A stretch of 64,000 nt of DNA from Mycetohabitans endofungorum (GTDB taxonomy: Bacteria; Pseudomonadota; Gammaproteobacteria; Burkholderiales; Burkholderiaceae): contig NZ_CP132744.1 of the NCBI RefSeq assembly GCF_037477895.1, forward strand, positions 868,001-932,000, written 5' to 3'. The translations under genes and the position numbers were made by a program. Below, piece after piece: positions 41,563 through 50,388 of the stretch (positions are counted from its first letter, which is position 1; every line of letters begins with the position of its first letter). The notes beneath the pieces were generated by a model. It saw only the letters and a program-made list of their open reading frames with translations. It did not search any database and had not been told where the DNA came from.

Positions 41563-42543
41563 TCACATATAACAGTGATCTTGCGCCCCAAGTGGGGTCG
41601 TCCAATTTTCATAAGTTTTACAGGCAATTTTTTCCGTGATACTGCCACGGCGCCCCTTTTTATATTTCAATATCAGCATATGAAGGTGCGTGACGCCGTC
41701 GTTGCGAGCAGTTCTTTTCATCTGAGCAATGACGTCATCGCTGTAACCAAAAATAGTGTTGAACCTGCCGACAAAATCATCATAAAGAATGGGCTGCCGA
41801 TCCAGAATAATCTCCGCTGCCAGGCCTGGTAAATGATTCTCTAGGACTTCATATAGCTTGAATGGCTTCTTCTCATCTCCCGGAGCCATCGTGACCATTT
41901 GAAGCGTACCGTCGCTTGACAAGTGCTGGTCGATATTGGACAGTATCTTTTCGACAAAGTCCATTCCATAAACGCCTGCTGCGGAGTTAAGGTAGTACTC
42001 GATTCCGGGTGGAGTAGGCTCGAACGGAGGATTGGAACAAATAAAATCGAATTGCTTATCCTTGACAGATTCAAAAATGTTCGAAATGCTGCCGTCACGA
42101 ATATCGAAATTCTTATCGATGTGGTTGATGATGGCGTTATGTCCGGCCAATATTTTTGCTCTTGGATTGACATCTAATCCAACACAAGATGTGGCTCCGT
42201 TGAGTAGGCAAAAAATGCTCAATACGCCTGAACCAACGCCAATGTCTAGAACGCTCGCCTGTTCTATATCCTCTGGGGACGTATAGTCCATGAAGAATAA
42301 CTGTTCCGGCTGTATTGGAAGAACTTGATCAGCATCTTGATAGTGAAAGGCATCCGTCACGATCTTGATTGGATAGGGCGACGACAATAAATCATTTTTT
42401 TCGTCGTTTTTACCATTCAGGTCGTGATGCATTGAATTCCACTGGGCTAGAGGCAAGCAGTTGGCTATCTGATGAGAGCTTGTCGCCTGATCATTGTTTT
42501 TCGTGATGAAAAAAATACATTTTTCTTCGTTTGTGTGGTGCAT
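41563..42543 (-). CDS. SAM-dependent methyltransferase, probably tailoring
   Basis: The 326-residue product has a class I SAM-binding motif (VLDIGVGSGVLSIF, near residue 98) and an SNPPFEPTPPG motif (near 170). The NPPF form is known from methyltransferases that act on nitrogen in planar groups, such as PrmC and adenine-N6 enzymes. About 80 residues before the SAM fold are poorly conserved and may bind the substrate. It lies between the carbamoyltransferase and exporter genes of the NRPS operon. I infer methylation of the peptide, perhaps at a nitrogen such as a carbamoyl or amide group, but the target cannot be read from the sequence. Confidence 0.8.
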   Translation of the reverse strand: MHHTNEEKCIFFITKNNDQATSSHQIANCLPLAQWNSMHHDLNGKNDEKNDLLSSPYPIKIVTDAFHYQDADQVLPIQPEQLFFMDYTSPEDIEQASVLDIGVGSGVLSIFCLLNGATSCVGLDVNPRAKILAGHNAIINHIDKNFDIRDGSISNIFESVKDKQFDFICSNPPFEPTPPGIEYYLNSAAGVYGMDFVEKILSNIDQHLSSDGTLQMVTMAPGDEKKPFKLYEVLENHLPGLAAEIILDRQPILYDDFVGRFNTIFGYSDDVIAQMKRTARNDGVTHLHMLILKYKKGRRGSITEKIACKTYENWTTPLGAQDHCYM

Positions 42544-42594
42544 AGCTATATTTCTCGTATTATCTGGTTATCGGTATTGCAATCGAGCACTGAC

Positions 42595-44286
42595 TTATCT
42601 GACGACAAACCGATCGCCAATAAACAAAGCATCAATGGCCGTTCCTTGGAACGTCTTGATTGCATCCGATGGCGTGCAGACAATAGGTTCGCTATCGTTG
42701 AATGAGGTATTGAGTACAACCGGTACACCGGTCTTATCGAAAAAATGCTTAATCAGTGCGTGGAATTTAGGGTTGCTCTCTCGACTGACCATCTGCACAC
42801 GAGCGGAATGATCCTTATGAAGGACCGCTGGAATCGATGCTTGGCGATCTTGCTTTGCCGGGCAGGCGAACAGCATCAATTGGTGGCTCATCGATGCTTG
42901 GCCGAGTTCGAACCAGTTGGCGGCTTCTTCAGCCAGTACGCTCGGTGCGAGAGGACGAAATTCCTCACGGTGCTTAACCTTCACATTGAGCACCTCGCGC
43001 ATCGACGCGCTGCGAGGATCGGCCAATAGTGAACGGTTACCCAGCGCGCGTGGACCAAATTCCATGCGGTCTTGAAACCAGGCTACGATCTTGCCGTTGG
43101 CGATCAGCGTTGCCGCATCGCGCGCGGGATCAGCGCTGTGTTGGGGTGATAGACCTGCGTCACGGAATGCGGCATCGATAGCGGCATCGGAAAACGCCGG
43201 GCCCAAATACGGGTTAGTATCCGCCTGCGCTGGACGTTGGCCGGAAAGCGAATAATAAAGATGTAGCGCGGCGCCAACCGCCGTGCCTGCATCGTGCGGA
43301 GCGGTGGGGACATACATTTGAGAAAATAAGCCGCTTTCCTTGATGACGGAATTGCTGACGCAATTTAACGCGACACCGCCTGCGTAGCACAATTTATCGG
43401 AGGCGGCGTGCTCACGCAGCTCACGCACCAATCCCATAAGCGCGTGGTCCGTGGCTTCTTGAAGGGCGGCGGCAACGTGGCGATGATGGTCGAGGATCGG
43501 TTCCTTATCGACTCGTGCCGGGCCAAACAATGCCTCGATCTGCTCGAAGTCGGGCAGACGGAAATGGGCTACTTCCGGATCGATCGTATATCGTCTTTCT
43601 TCTGAATTAAGCAGTTTCTTGAATCTATCTCGGAAGACAGCTGGATCACCATAAGCGGCCAGCCCCATCAGCTTGCAGGCATCATATTCAGAAAAGCCCA
43701 AATATTTGCTCAGTTTTTCCCACAGGAACCCGAGTGAGTGCGGATAGGCAACCTGATCCAGTGTCGTTATCTTATTGCCTTCCCCACGAGCCAGCAAAGT
43801 ACAGCCCGACTCGCCGATCCCGTCGACGACAAGGATGGCAGCTTGATCGAAGCCAGACGGATAGAAAGTAGAAGCGGCATGAGCGATATGATGTGGAACA
43901 AAGGCTAACTTGCTGCCAAATTGACGATCTAAAAGCGCATCAATTGCACCAGGAACTTGTTTGAGCTTGGCAAGAAAAATTTCCTCTCCTTCCGCACTTC
44001 CCCAATCACCTGGTAGGCTGAGCGAATCGAGCTTGAACTCGCGCTTTCTGAGGGCGGGATCAAACGAGTAGGCGACCCCATCCAAATCAGTGGCTTTCAA
44101 TCCTGCATGGGAAAGGCAAAACTGTATGCTGTTTTTTGGTAGCTCAGCTGGGCCACTGACACAAGCTTCTTTCGCATGCTTGATCCGTGTGAATCGCTCT
44201 TCTTCGGCCGCCGCTACGATTTTACCGTCGATGACAATCGAAGCGGAGGATTCATGATAGGCGGAGTTGATGCCAAGGATTTTCAT
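42595..44286 (-). CDS. carbamoyltransferase of the NodU/TobZ/CmcH family
   Basis: The 563-residue product has full family length. The N-terminal ASKHA-like domain starts ILGINSAYHESSASIVIDGK and has the EEERFTRIKHAK segment. HHIAHAAS near residue 110 carries the conserved histidines, and the C-terminal carbamoyladenylate (YrdC-like) part has FQDRMEFGPRALGNRS. These enzymes use carbamoyl phosphate and ATP to place a carbamoyl group on a hydroxyl (or rarely an amine). Here it is co-directional with mbtH and the NRPS gene, so it likely decorates the peptide. No close housekeeping paralogue role is known to me in this context. Confidence 0.92.
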   Translation of the reverse strand: MKILGINSAYHESSASIVIDGKIVAAAEEERFTRIKHAKEACVSGPAELPKNSIQFCLSHAGLKATDLDGVAYSFDPALRKREFKLDSLSLPGDWGSAEGEEIFLAKLKQVPGAIDALLDRQFGSKLAFVPHHIAHAASTFYPSGFDQAAILVVDGIGESGCTLLARGEGNKITTLDQVAYPHSLGFLWEKLSKYLGFSEYDACKLMGLAAYGDPAVFRDRFKKLLNSEERRYTIDPEVAHFRLPDFEQIEALFGPARVDKEPILDHHRHVAAALQEATDHALMGLVRELREHAASDKLCYAGGVALNCVSNSVIKESGLFSQMYVPTAPHDAGTAVGAALHLYYSLSGQRPAQADTNPYLGPAFSDAAIDAAFRDAGLSPQHSADPARDAATLIANGKIVAWFQDRMEFGPRALGNRSLLADPRSASMREVLNVKVKHREEFRPLAPSVLAEEAANWFELGQASMSHQLMLFACPAKQDRQASIPAVLHKDHSARVQMVSRESNPKFHALIKHFFDKTGVPVVLNTSFNDSEPIVCTPSDAIKTFQGTAIDALFIGDRFVVR

Positions 44287-44366
44287 ATCAATATTGTTCA
44301 GTCAAGGAGTGACAAAAAATAACTTCGCTTATCACGTAAGCAGATCAGCCGCGCCGGTGCTTTGGC

Positions 44367-44573
44367 TCAGTCATCTTTCTCAATTAGGCTTTTGGGGCGC
44401 ATGTCGGTCCAATGCGTGTTGACATAGTCAAGACAAGCTTGGCGTGTATCGGGTCCGTGCACCACTTGCCAGCCCGCAGGCACCTCAGAAAAATTCGGCC
44501 ACAATGAGTGCTGATTCTCAGAGTTAACCAGCACCACGAAGCTTCCATTTTGGTCATCAAAGGGATTAGTCAT
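44367..44573 (-). CDS. MbtH-like protein
   Basis: A 68-residue protein with all family marks: NPFDD at the start, [10 protein letters not shown], the VPAGW turn, and [14 protein letters not shown] near the end. MbtH-like proteins bind A domains and are needed for folding or activity of many of them. It is the first gene of the second NRPS locus and has a good ribosome site (AAAGGAG, 7 bases before ATG). As the only MbtH gene in the window it may also serve the other NRPS in trans. Confidence 0.96.
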   Translation of the reverse strand: MTNPFDDQNGSFVVLVNSENQHSLWPNFSEVPAGWQVVHGPDTRQACLDYVNTHWTDMRPKSLIEKDD

Positions 44574-45710
44574 ACATGAACTCCTTTACTTCCGCCGGTT
44601 GATAAGGTGACAGTGCCTAAAAAGAAGGAAAATGAATTCTGACTGCATTGCATACACGCTCAAAACACTCAGATGTTAAAACATTCGGCTTTACAGCATA
44701 CGGCAAACGCACGTAACTACACCTGAGGAGGGCGACGGATACCTGCCTCAATATGAATTCGTAAATAGTTACCGTAGCGAAACTGACGAATACGGATCAA
44801 GCTTGCATGTAAAACGTCAACGTAACAGTGACTTGGAAGCTACGTGCAGCGTAAACGCCTCGCAATATCTAAATTAAATCCAGCGCCGAAGGGGGAGGAG
44901 GAGCGCAGGCAGGATGGATAGGTGTAGCAGGAGGTACTTCGTCATTTCCATTCACTCCAGACTTTACTTTCGTGAAACCAAACCTTTTGTTGAGATGCAC
45001 TTGTCCTGCCAGCGAATCACCTCATGGCTTCATAAACAGCCGATATGTACAAGGTTTAACGATACCCAGTACCACCGTCATAAAGTGATTCAACTATAGA
45101 GGAGCTATTCGAAAAAGCCAAGCGCGCAGACCTAATTAAAACCGACAAATTTCGAACTGATATGCGCAAAGTTGCAATTTATTTGATGTAATGCTGAAAT
45201 AAATGTTATTTATATTCATTATTGTAAATAATCGCTGCTCATCAAACAGTGATGACATGCGAGAGCGCTGCATTCGAGGGCTAATGTGCGATCAATTGAT
45301 TCTTCTGGTTGTTGCGCACACAACTTGCATGCGATGCTTAAACGTGCATGAAATGCTAGAATGCGCGTTGCCCGATTATCTTTGATAGACGTGAAAACGG
45401 CAAGCACCATGACTCAAAATGTAAGCGCTGCGCACTTTTAACGACGGTAACCACTTATATTTGTTTTTCGACGACACCGTCGACCTGGCGCTCCGCCCAC
45501 TATTTACGAGCGTTGACCCTGGCCCACAACCGTTTCCTTTCAAACGGGATAGTTCCGGCATGATGTTGATACGACGACCAGGAGGTCATGCCGCGCATCT
45601 CGGTCACCCATGCAAGCGTTGCCCTGAAGTCAACGACATGCGGGTATCGCGTGCATTGGTGGTACATCGCCGTGCCGCTACACTCAACGTATCCTGAATC
45701 GTGGAGTCGC
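44574..45710. other. 1.1-kb non-coding region upstream of the NRPS operon
   Basis: No complete gene is supported here. The part next to mbtH should hold the promoter of the minus-strand operon, but I see no clear box. The middle (45180-45240) is strongly AT-rich. One coding scrap is listed separately. Short ORFs in this stretch show no protein-like composition. A GGAG shortly before 45711 belongs to the next gene. Confidence 0.5.
45084..45191 (+). pseudogene. 35-residue coding scrap, origin unknown
   Basis: The frame reads STIEELFEKAKRADLIKTD then KFRTDMRKVAIYLM and stops, with no start codon and a stop just upstream. The mix of charged and aliphatic residues looks like the end of a real protein rather than chance. 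I do not recognise the family. It is probably the 3' end of a gene lost by deletion or IS activity. Confidence 0.3.
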
Positions 45711-46001
45711 ATGATGCAATTTCTTGCTCTGTCGCGCTTGCGCACGGATCGTTATTCGGATGAGGACTTTGCACCGTTGCTCGAGGACGAGGCCCAGCGT
45801 GCCCGCACGCTGTACATCGAGGGCTCAGTGCGCCAGATCTGGTACCGCGGCGACAAGCGTGGGGCCTGCTCGATTCTCGAAGCCGATTCTGAGCCAGCGG
45901 CCCGCGCGATGATCGAGTCGTTGCCGTTGGTTAAGGCCGGGATGCTAGAACTCGAGCATCTAGTACCGCTACTGCCGTATCGCGGATTTGGTCCGCGCTG
46001 A
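45711..46001 (+). CDS. muconolactone-isomerase/YCII-like small protein
   Basis: The 96-residue product (starting MMQFLALSRLRTD) has the ferredoxin-like dimeric barrel pattern of muconolactone delta-isomerase-like proteins: one betaalphabeta unit with VRQIWYRGDKRGACSILEA and a C-terminal LVPLLPYRGFG. The true role is unknown. The longer upstream frame from 45588 lacks conserved sequence, and a GTGGAG lies just before the ATG at 45711, so that start was chosen. It is coupled to the dienelactone hydrolase gene two bases downstream. Confidence 0.75.
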   Translation: MMQFLALSRLRTDRYSDEDFAPLLEDEAQRARTLYIEGSVRQIWYRGDKRGACSILEADSEPAARAMIESLPLVKAGMLELEHLVPLLPYRGFGPR

Positions 46002-46003
46002 GC

Positions 46004-46870
46004 ATGAGGGACAGTCGAATGGACGACCCGAAGCTCAAGTCGAACAGTGCGCGCACCGCGATGGGCGCGCACGAGCGCGTATCAGCGGCGGCCTCGCCGG
46101 TGCAAGGCACTACGATCCATACCGACGCGCAAGGATTGGTGGTGGGTGAAACGAGCGTTTCGTCGGCCGGCTTTGAGGTTCCGGTCTATTTTGCAAAGCC
46201 CGGTTCGGGCGGCGGCTCGCACCCGGTGCTGCTGGTTGTGTCCGAAGTATTCGGCGTGCATGCGCACATCGCGGACGTATGCCGGCGCTTTGCTAAGCTG
46301 GGCTATCTGGCGCTCGCACCGGACCTGTTTGCGCGCCGTGGCGATGCTTCAGCGTACCAGACACTGCCTGAATTGATGCGCGAGGTGGTGTCCCGGACTG
46401 CCGATACACAGGTGATCGCCGACCTCGACGCAGTCGCAGCGCATGCCGGTGTGCTGGGTGGGGACGTCGGCCGGCTCGGCGTCACGGGTTTTTGCTGGGG
46501 TGGCCGCATCACATGGCTCTACGCGGCGCATAACGTGAGCGTCAAGGCGGGCGTGGCATGGTACGGTCGGCTCGATGGCGATGTGACGGGCAGCACGCCC
46601 GCCCATCCGGTTAGCGTAGCGTCCCGGCTGTACGCGCCCGTGCTGGGCCTGTATGGCGGACAGGACCCGATCGTGCCGGCGGCGCATCTGAGCGCGATGC
46701 GCGCCGGACTTGAGCAGGGGAGTCCCGCCGCCAGGTCATCGCGTATTGATGTCTATCCGCACGCCGGACATGCGTTTTTTGCCGACTATCGGGCGAGCTA
46801 CCAACCCGCCGACGCTGCACATGCATGGGATGAGTGCTTGACGTGGTTGCGTTTGCACGGCGTTGCATGA
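46004..46870 (+). CDS. dienelactone hydrolase family protein
   Basis: A 288-residue alpha/beta hydrolase. The family's Cys-His-Asp triad is visible: Cys in GFCWGG, Asp in GGQDPIV and His in HAGHAFF; the conserved Glu is in SEVFG. Such enzymes open dienelactones in aromatic degradation, but many members have unknown substrates. The first 35 residues are not conserved, and the ATG at 46019 is an alternative start. It probably forms an operon with the isomerase-like gene. Confidence 0.88.
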   Translation: MRDSRMDDPKLKSNSARTAMGAHERVSAAASPVQGTTIHTDAQGLVVGETSVSSAGFEVPVYFAKPGSGGGSHPVLLVVSEVFGVHAHIADVCRRFAKLGYLALAPDLFARRGDASAYQTLPELMREVVSRTADTQVIADLDAVAAHAGVLGGDVGRLGVTGFCWGGRITWLYAAHNVSVKAGVAWYGRLDGDVTGSTPAHPVSVASRLYAPVLGLYGGQDPIVPAAHLSAMRAGLEQGSPAARSSRIDVYPHAGHAFFADYRASYQPADAAHAWDECLTWLRLHGVA

Positions 46871-47351
46871 TGTGTTTGGCAAGCTCGGGTTCTGCATGGT
46901 CGCACGCGGACGGCTGACCTTGTCCGTTCATCGTGTCAGCGCTGCCGTTACGTCGTTCCACGCCAGTTCGCCCGGGCACACGGGCCCAATTATGCGGCCC
47001 GTTCGTGTATCGCAAACTGCGCGAGACGTTGGCCGGGGCACGGCGACGTGCTGCCGGCCAGTCGTGCCGATGCGGGGCCTATCAAACAGATGTGACGGGC
47101 CGGCCCAGCGTACCGGCCATCGGTGAAAACCCGTGTTCGCGCAACTATCTCAATGACGCGGCAACGGATCGCGAGGATCTGAAGGGCAGCGTTGCCGTCG
47201 ATTTCCTCGCACGCCGGGTGCGCCTGTTGCGCCATCCACTGCGGCTGGCACGATGAAAATCACTAGCCCTAGCGCTTCTCACGGTACCGCTGGATGACTA
47301 AGATGTGCGTCAAACCCCACCGGCATCACGCCGGCCGTCATCGATGAGAGA
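46871..47351. other. intergenic stretch, no recognised gene
   Basis: A GC-rich stretch of 480 bases. An open frame at 46933-47256 (107 codons) shows Arg-rich, low-complexity sequence without a domain that I recognise. Its last third (NYLNDAATDREDLKGSVAVDF) looks more protein-like and might be a remnant. No terminator or promoter is clear. Confidence 0.35.
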
Positions 47352-48107
47352 ATGACCTTGTCCACCCCGACGAACACGTTCGGCCAGCCGGTTGGGCGGC
47401 CTCTTGCCGATTGGTCTGCGCGCGCTTACCCGCGGCGCGTCACACTGCATGGACGCTATTGCCGGCTTGAACCGTTGCAGCCTGACCGGCATGCGTCAAT
47501 GCTGCACGCCGCGTACGCAAAGGCGACCGACGGCCGGGACTGGACGTATCTGGCGGTCGGACCGTTCGATGACGAGGTCAGTTATCGGCGCTACGCCGAA
47601 AGTGCCGCGGCGAGCACGGATCCGTTGCATTTTGCGGTGATCAATCTAACAAGCGGCCGGGCGGTTGGCACGCTCGCCTTGATGCGCATCGATCCGGCCA
47701 ACGGTGTAATCGAGGTGGGCTCGGTGGCATTCTCGCCGGAGCTGCAGCGCACACCGGCATCGACTGAAGCACAGTACCTGCTAATGAAGTACGTGTTCGA
47801 CACGCTAGGATACCGTCGCTACGAGTGGAAGTGCGACAGCCTGAACGAGCCATCACGCAAGGCGGCCGTCCGACTCGGCTTTCGCTACGAGGGCACGTTC
47901 CGGCAAGCCGTCGTCTATAAGGGGCGCTCTCGCGACACAGCGTGGTTTTCGATCATCGATAGCGAATGGAGCGCGCTTGCCGCGGCGTTCGACGCATGGC
48001 TGTCGCCACAGAACTTTGATGCGCAATGCGCGCAGCGCCTTTGCCTCACGGCGATTCGCACGCAGCAGGCGGCGGCTCGGCGTGCCGGTGACCGTCCGGC
48101 CGCTTGA
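47352..48107 (+). CDS. GNAT acetyltransferase, RimJ/RimL-like
   Basis: The 251-residue product belongs to the GNAT family (Acetyltransf_3 type). Visible are the first strand RLEPLQPDRHASMLHAAY, the VGTLALMRIDPANGVIEVGSV strands, and the late ALxLGF-type part (SRKAAVRLGFRYEGTFRQA). Members acetylate N termini or small amines from acetyl-CoA. The substrate here cannot be told. The start ATG follows GAGA and fits the family's N-terminal extension. A broken GNAT gene follows at once, overlapping its end. Confidence 0.88.
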   Translation: MTLSTPTNTFGQPVGRPLADWSARAYPRRVTLHGRYCRLEPLQPDRHASMLHAAYAKATDGRDWTYLAVGPFDDEVSYRRYAESAAASTDPLHFAVINLTSGRAVGTLALMRIDPANGVIEVGSVAFSPELQRTPASTEAQYLLMKYVFDTLGYRRYEWKCDSLNEPSRKAAVRLGFRYEGTFRQAVVYKGRSRDTAWFSIIDSEWSALAAAFDAWLSPQNFDAQCAQRLCLTAIRTQQAAARRAGDRPAA

Positions 48108-48530
48108 CGCACTGCACGAGGCGGCGTGGCGGCCGCTATGGCGTGCCTATTAGGTGTTCTATCACATCGCGCTAAGCGAGGCTGTATGCGCGACGACGTG
48201 GGCTCGGTTGATGGACCTAAACGAGCCGATGTCCGCCCTAAGCGCTTTTGACGCGCAGGAGCGTCTGCTGGGCATCGTGCACGCCATTTATCATTGCTCG
48301 TGCTGGACGACGGGTCCTTACTGTTACCTGCAGGATTTGTTTTCGTTGCCCGACGCCCGCGGCCAAGGCGTGGGCCGGGCGTTGATCGAAGCCGTGTACG
48401 AGCATGCACGCGATGCGGGGGCAAGCCGCGTGTACTGGCTCACCCATGAGGCAACACGACCGCCCGCGCATTGTATGACAACCTCGCGACGTATGCCGGC
48501 TTCATTCAATACCACAAGGACATCGAATAG
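48088..48530 (+). pseudogene. second GNAT acetyltransferase, broken by a stop and a frameshift
   Basis: Starting at GTG 48088 the frame reads VTVRPLDALHEAAWRPLW and then meets TAG at 48151. It continues as a clear GNAT core: LLGIVHAIYH, YLQDLFSLPDARGQGVGRAL (the acetyl-CoA loop) and ASRVYWLTHE. Near 48447 one base change in number shifts the frame; in another frame the expected end (TARALYDNLATYAGFIQYHK) runs to a stop at 48530. Two independent lesions make this a pseudogene unless the sequence has errors. Confidence 0.8.
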
Positions 48531-48830
48531 CGTCGCCACGGTATGGCCTGCGCAGGGGGCTGCGATAGGTGCAGCACGATAAAGCGTCCGGGACCCGCTC
48601 ACGCGTCGCAGACTACCGTTTGCTGGGGCGACGGAAGCAGTGGTGAACGCCATGCACGAGGATTCAGATGGCTGTGAGTCTTTCGCCCTGTCGCCTAGCG
48701 GCCAGGCGCGCACCCGCGGTGCCACTAAGCGCCAAGCCCACATGTCACAGCACCGTCTGCACTCGGGCTGTGCGACGCTTGATAGGCCTACCGCAAGCGA
48801 TGACGCGCCAGCTATCGGCGCGGCATCAGC
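48531..48830. other. intergenic stretch, nothing recognised
   Basis: About 300 bases between the broken GNAT gene and the converging small ORF. Frames here have skewed, low-information composition. I see no RNA gene, repeat or terminator. Confidence 0.4.
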
Positions 48831-49013
48831 CTAGGAGCCCACACTATTAAAATAATCCACCTCCCTAGTGCCCAACAAGCGAAGCTGGTCTGTTTGTGGA
48901 TCGGATTGGAGCCTTTTAAGCACTTCTTCCATGCCTGTGGCAATTGCTTCGGAATCGCGTACAGTGCTAATTCCGGGCAGTAAGGCGGGGCCTAGCGTCA
49001 TGGGCGTTTGCAT
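48831..49013 (-). CDS. 60-residue ORF coupled to the F-box gene
   Basis: The ATG lies 4 bases behind the stop of the F-box gene on the same strand, close enough for translational coupling. The peptide (MQTPMTLGPALLPGISTVRD...) has a helical, charged middle part (EEVLKRLQSDPQTDQL). I do not recognise it. It could be a small partner, such as a chaperone or second effector, or the detached C terminus of the upstream protein after a frameshift. Confidence 0.45.
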   Translation of the reverse strand: MQTPMTLGPALLPGISTVRDSEAIATGMEEVLKRLQSDPQTDQLRLLGTREVDYFNSVGS

Positions 49014-49017
49014 TGAG

Positions 49018-50388
49018 CTAGGGACGGCGATGGCTTGCGTCGGACTCGGGGTGGCGTAGCAGCAGCATACGGGTGTCTATCGTCGCCCGCTCTTGCTCCG
49101 TGAAGTGGTTGCGGTCCATAAAAGCGGTGACCTCGTTGACCGCATCTTGCCATTTTGGGGTTCTTAGCATGGCCCCCACCTTGCTCAGTACCTCCAGCAA
49201 TGCTGTTGCGCTGCTGCCGTCAAGTAACTGCAACGCACGCTGCCACACGTGCTTCGAGAGCGCGTCGTCTAGCAGGAAGGTCCATTCCAGCAAACCCTGT
49301 GCGACCTGTACGCGCTGCTCGGGCAACACGCGCAGCAAGACTGGCTCCAGTAATTGGAGTTCGTGCGCGTGGTGCTCGCGCGGCAACATAACCAACCCGC
49401 GTGGCAGTTTACGCAGCGCAGCGCCCAGCTGCTCGTCCGGAAGCGATAGTGCTAGCTGTCGCAGCTCTGCATAGTGCGCTGCTCGCGCTTCTCTCGGTAG
49501 CCTTTCTATAGCGGCAGCTACCATGCCGACCGGCGCACCTTGTAGCGAGGGCGGCAGCGATCGTGCTTGCTGCCGCAAGGTCGCATGGGCCGAAAGCGTT
49601 TTGCTGCTGTCGGGATCCTCCAGAGGAGAGAAGCTCAGTTTCGGAGCCAATAGCGGAATCAGTTCGGCCTTCTGGGGCGCGTCCAGGTATGGCAGTTGGT
49701 TGAGCAATGCTTGATAACGTTGAATGTACCGCCGAGACGGCGTCCATACATTGACAAGCGCTTTGGCTAGTTCAGGCCAAAAATTCGCTTGATCGGGGCG
49801 ACGCCGTTCAGCCAGCGCACAAGCGAAATCGAACATTCGAAGTCGCATGCTTTTCGAAATCCCCCCCAGTGATGCAAGCATTGTTTTTTGTAAGGGAAGG
49901 CCTTGTTCCGGGAGGCGGTCGGCTGCTGCAAATAACAATTTAAAGGCCTCGATTTTGTGTTTCTTAGATAGTCCCATTGATTGAGATTGTTTCCACAAAG
50001 CGGTGAGCGGTTCGGCCCGCAGATCCGGTTCGGCCTGTATTTGCTCAATTTCACCTATCAGTTGTTGCAGTGACGCGAGATCGGAGACGCTGGCCGCTTG
50101 CTGGTAACAGCGCCACGCCCATCGTCTTTCCTCCATCAGGGTATAGGTGTTGCGATTAACACGTGAAAACTCGGGAATATGATCCAACGGTAGGTAGCGT
50201 GCGACCTCCAGAATCACTTCGCCTGGCAAAGTGTCGTAGATTCTGGGCTTTTTGGGGTGTGTGTCGAGTGTGGTGTCCGCTGATCGTTTCACGCCCGTAG
50301 GCGGTGCAGCGGGCGACCCTTGGTGGGCTTGTTCGTTCATCGTATAAATAGCGATGGGGGTAGTATCCAATGCGTCGTTAAAGTCCAT
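49018..50388 (-). CDS. putative host-targeted effector with bipartite NLS and F-box
   Basis: The 456-residue product has three visible parts. Residues 34-49 are KR-10-KKPR, a canonical bipartite nuclear localisation signal. Residues 50-96 fit an F-box: YDTLPGEVILEVARYLPLD, then IPEFSRVNRNTYTLMEER. The rest is predicted helical, with repeated Leu/Pro-rich units (IERLPREARAAHYAELRQL, LSLPDEQLGAALRKLP, MLPREHHAHELQLLEP). F-boxes bind Skp1 of eukaryotic SCF ubiquitin ligases; bacteria have none, and Ralstonia GALA effectors use the same plan. I infer a secreted effector that acts in the nucleus of a host, possibly a fungus. The start is uncertain: ATG 50388 lacks a clear ribosome site, and ATG 50340 is an alternative. 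I found no obvious secretion signal or hrp box. Confidence 0.75.
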   Translation of the reverse strand: MDFNDALDTTPIAIYTMNEQAHQGSPAAPPTGVKRSADTTLDTHPKKPRIYDTLPGEVILEVARYLPLDHIPEFSRVNRNTYTLMEERRWAWRCYQQAASVSDLASLQQLIGEIEQIQAEPDLRAEPLTALWKQSQSMGLSKKHKIEAFKLLFAAADRLPEQGLPLQKTMLASLGGISKSMRLRMFDFACALAERRRPDQANFWPELAKALVNVWTPSRRYIQRYQALLNQLPYLDAPQKAELIPLLAPKLSFSPLEDPDSSKTLSAHATLRQQARSLPPSLQGAPVGMVAAAIERLPREARAAHYAELRQLALSLPDEQLGAALRKLPRGLVMLPREHHAHELQLLEPVLLRVLPEQRVQVAQGLLEWTFLLDDALSKHVWQRALQLLDGSSATALLEVLSKVGAMLRTPKWQDAVNEVTAFMDRNHFTEQERATIDTRMLLLRHPESDASHRRP

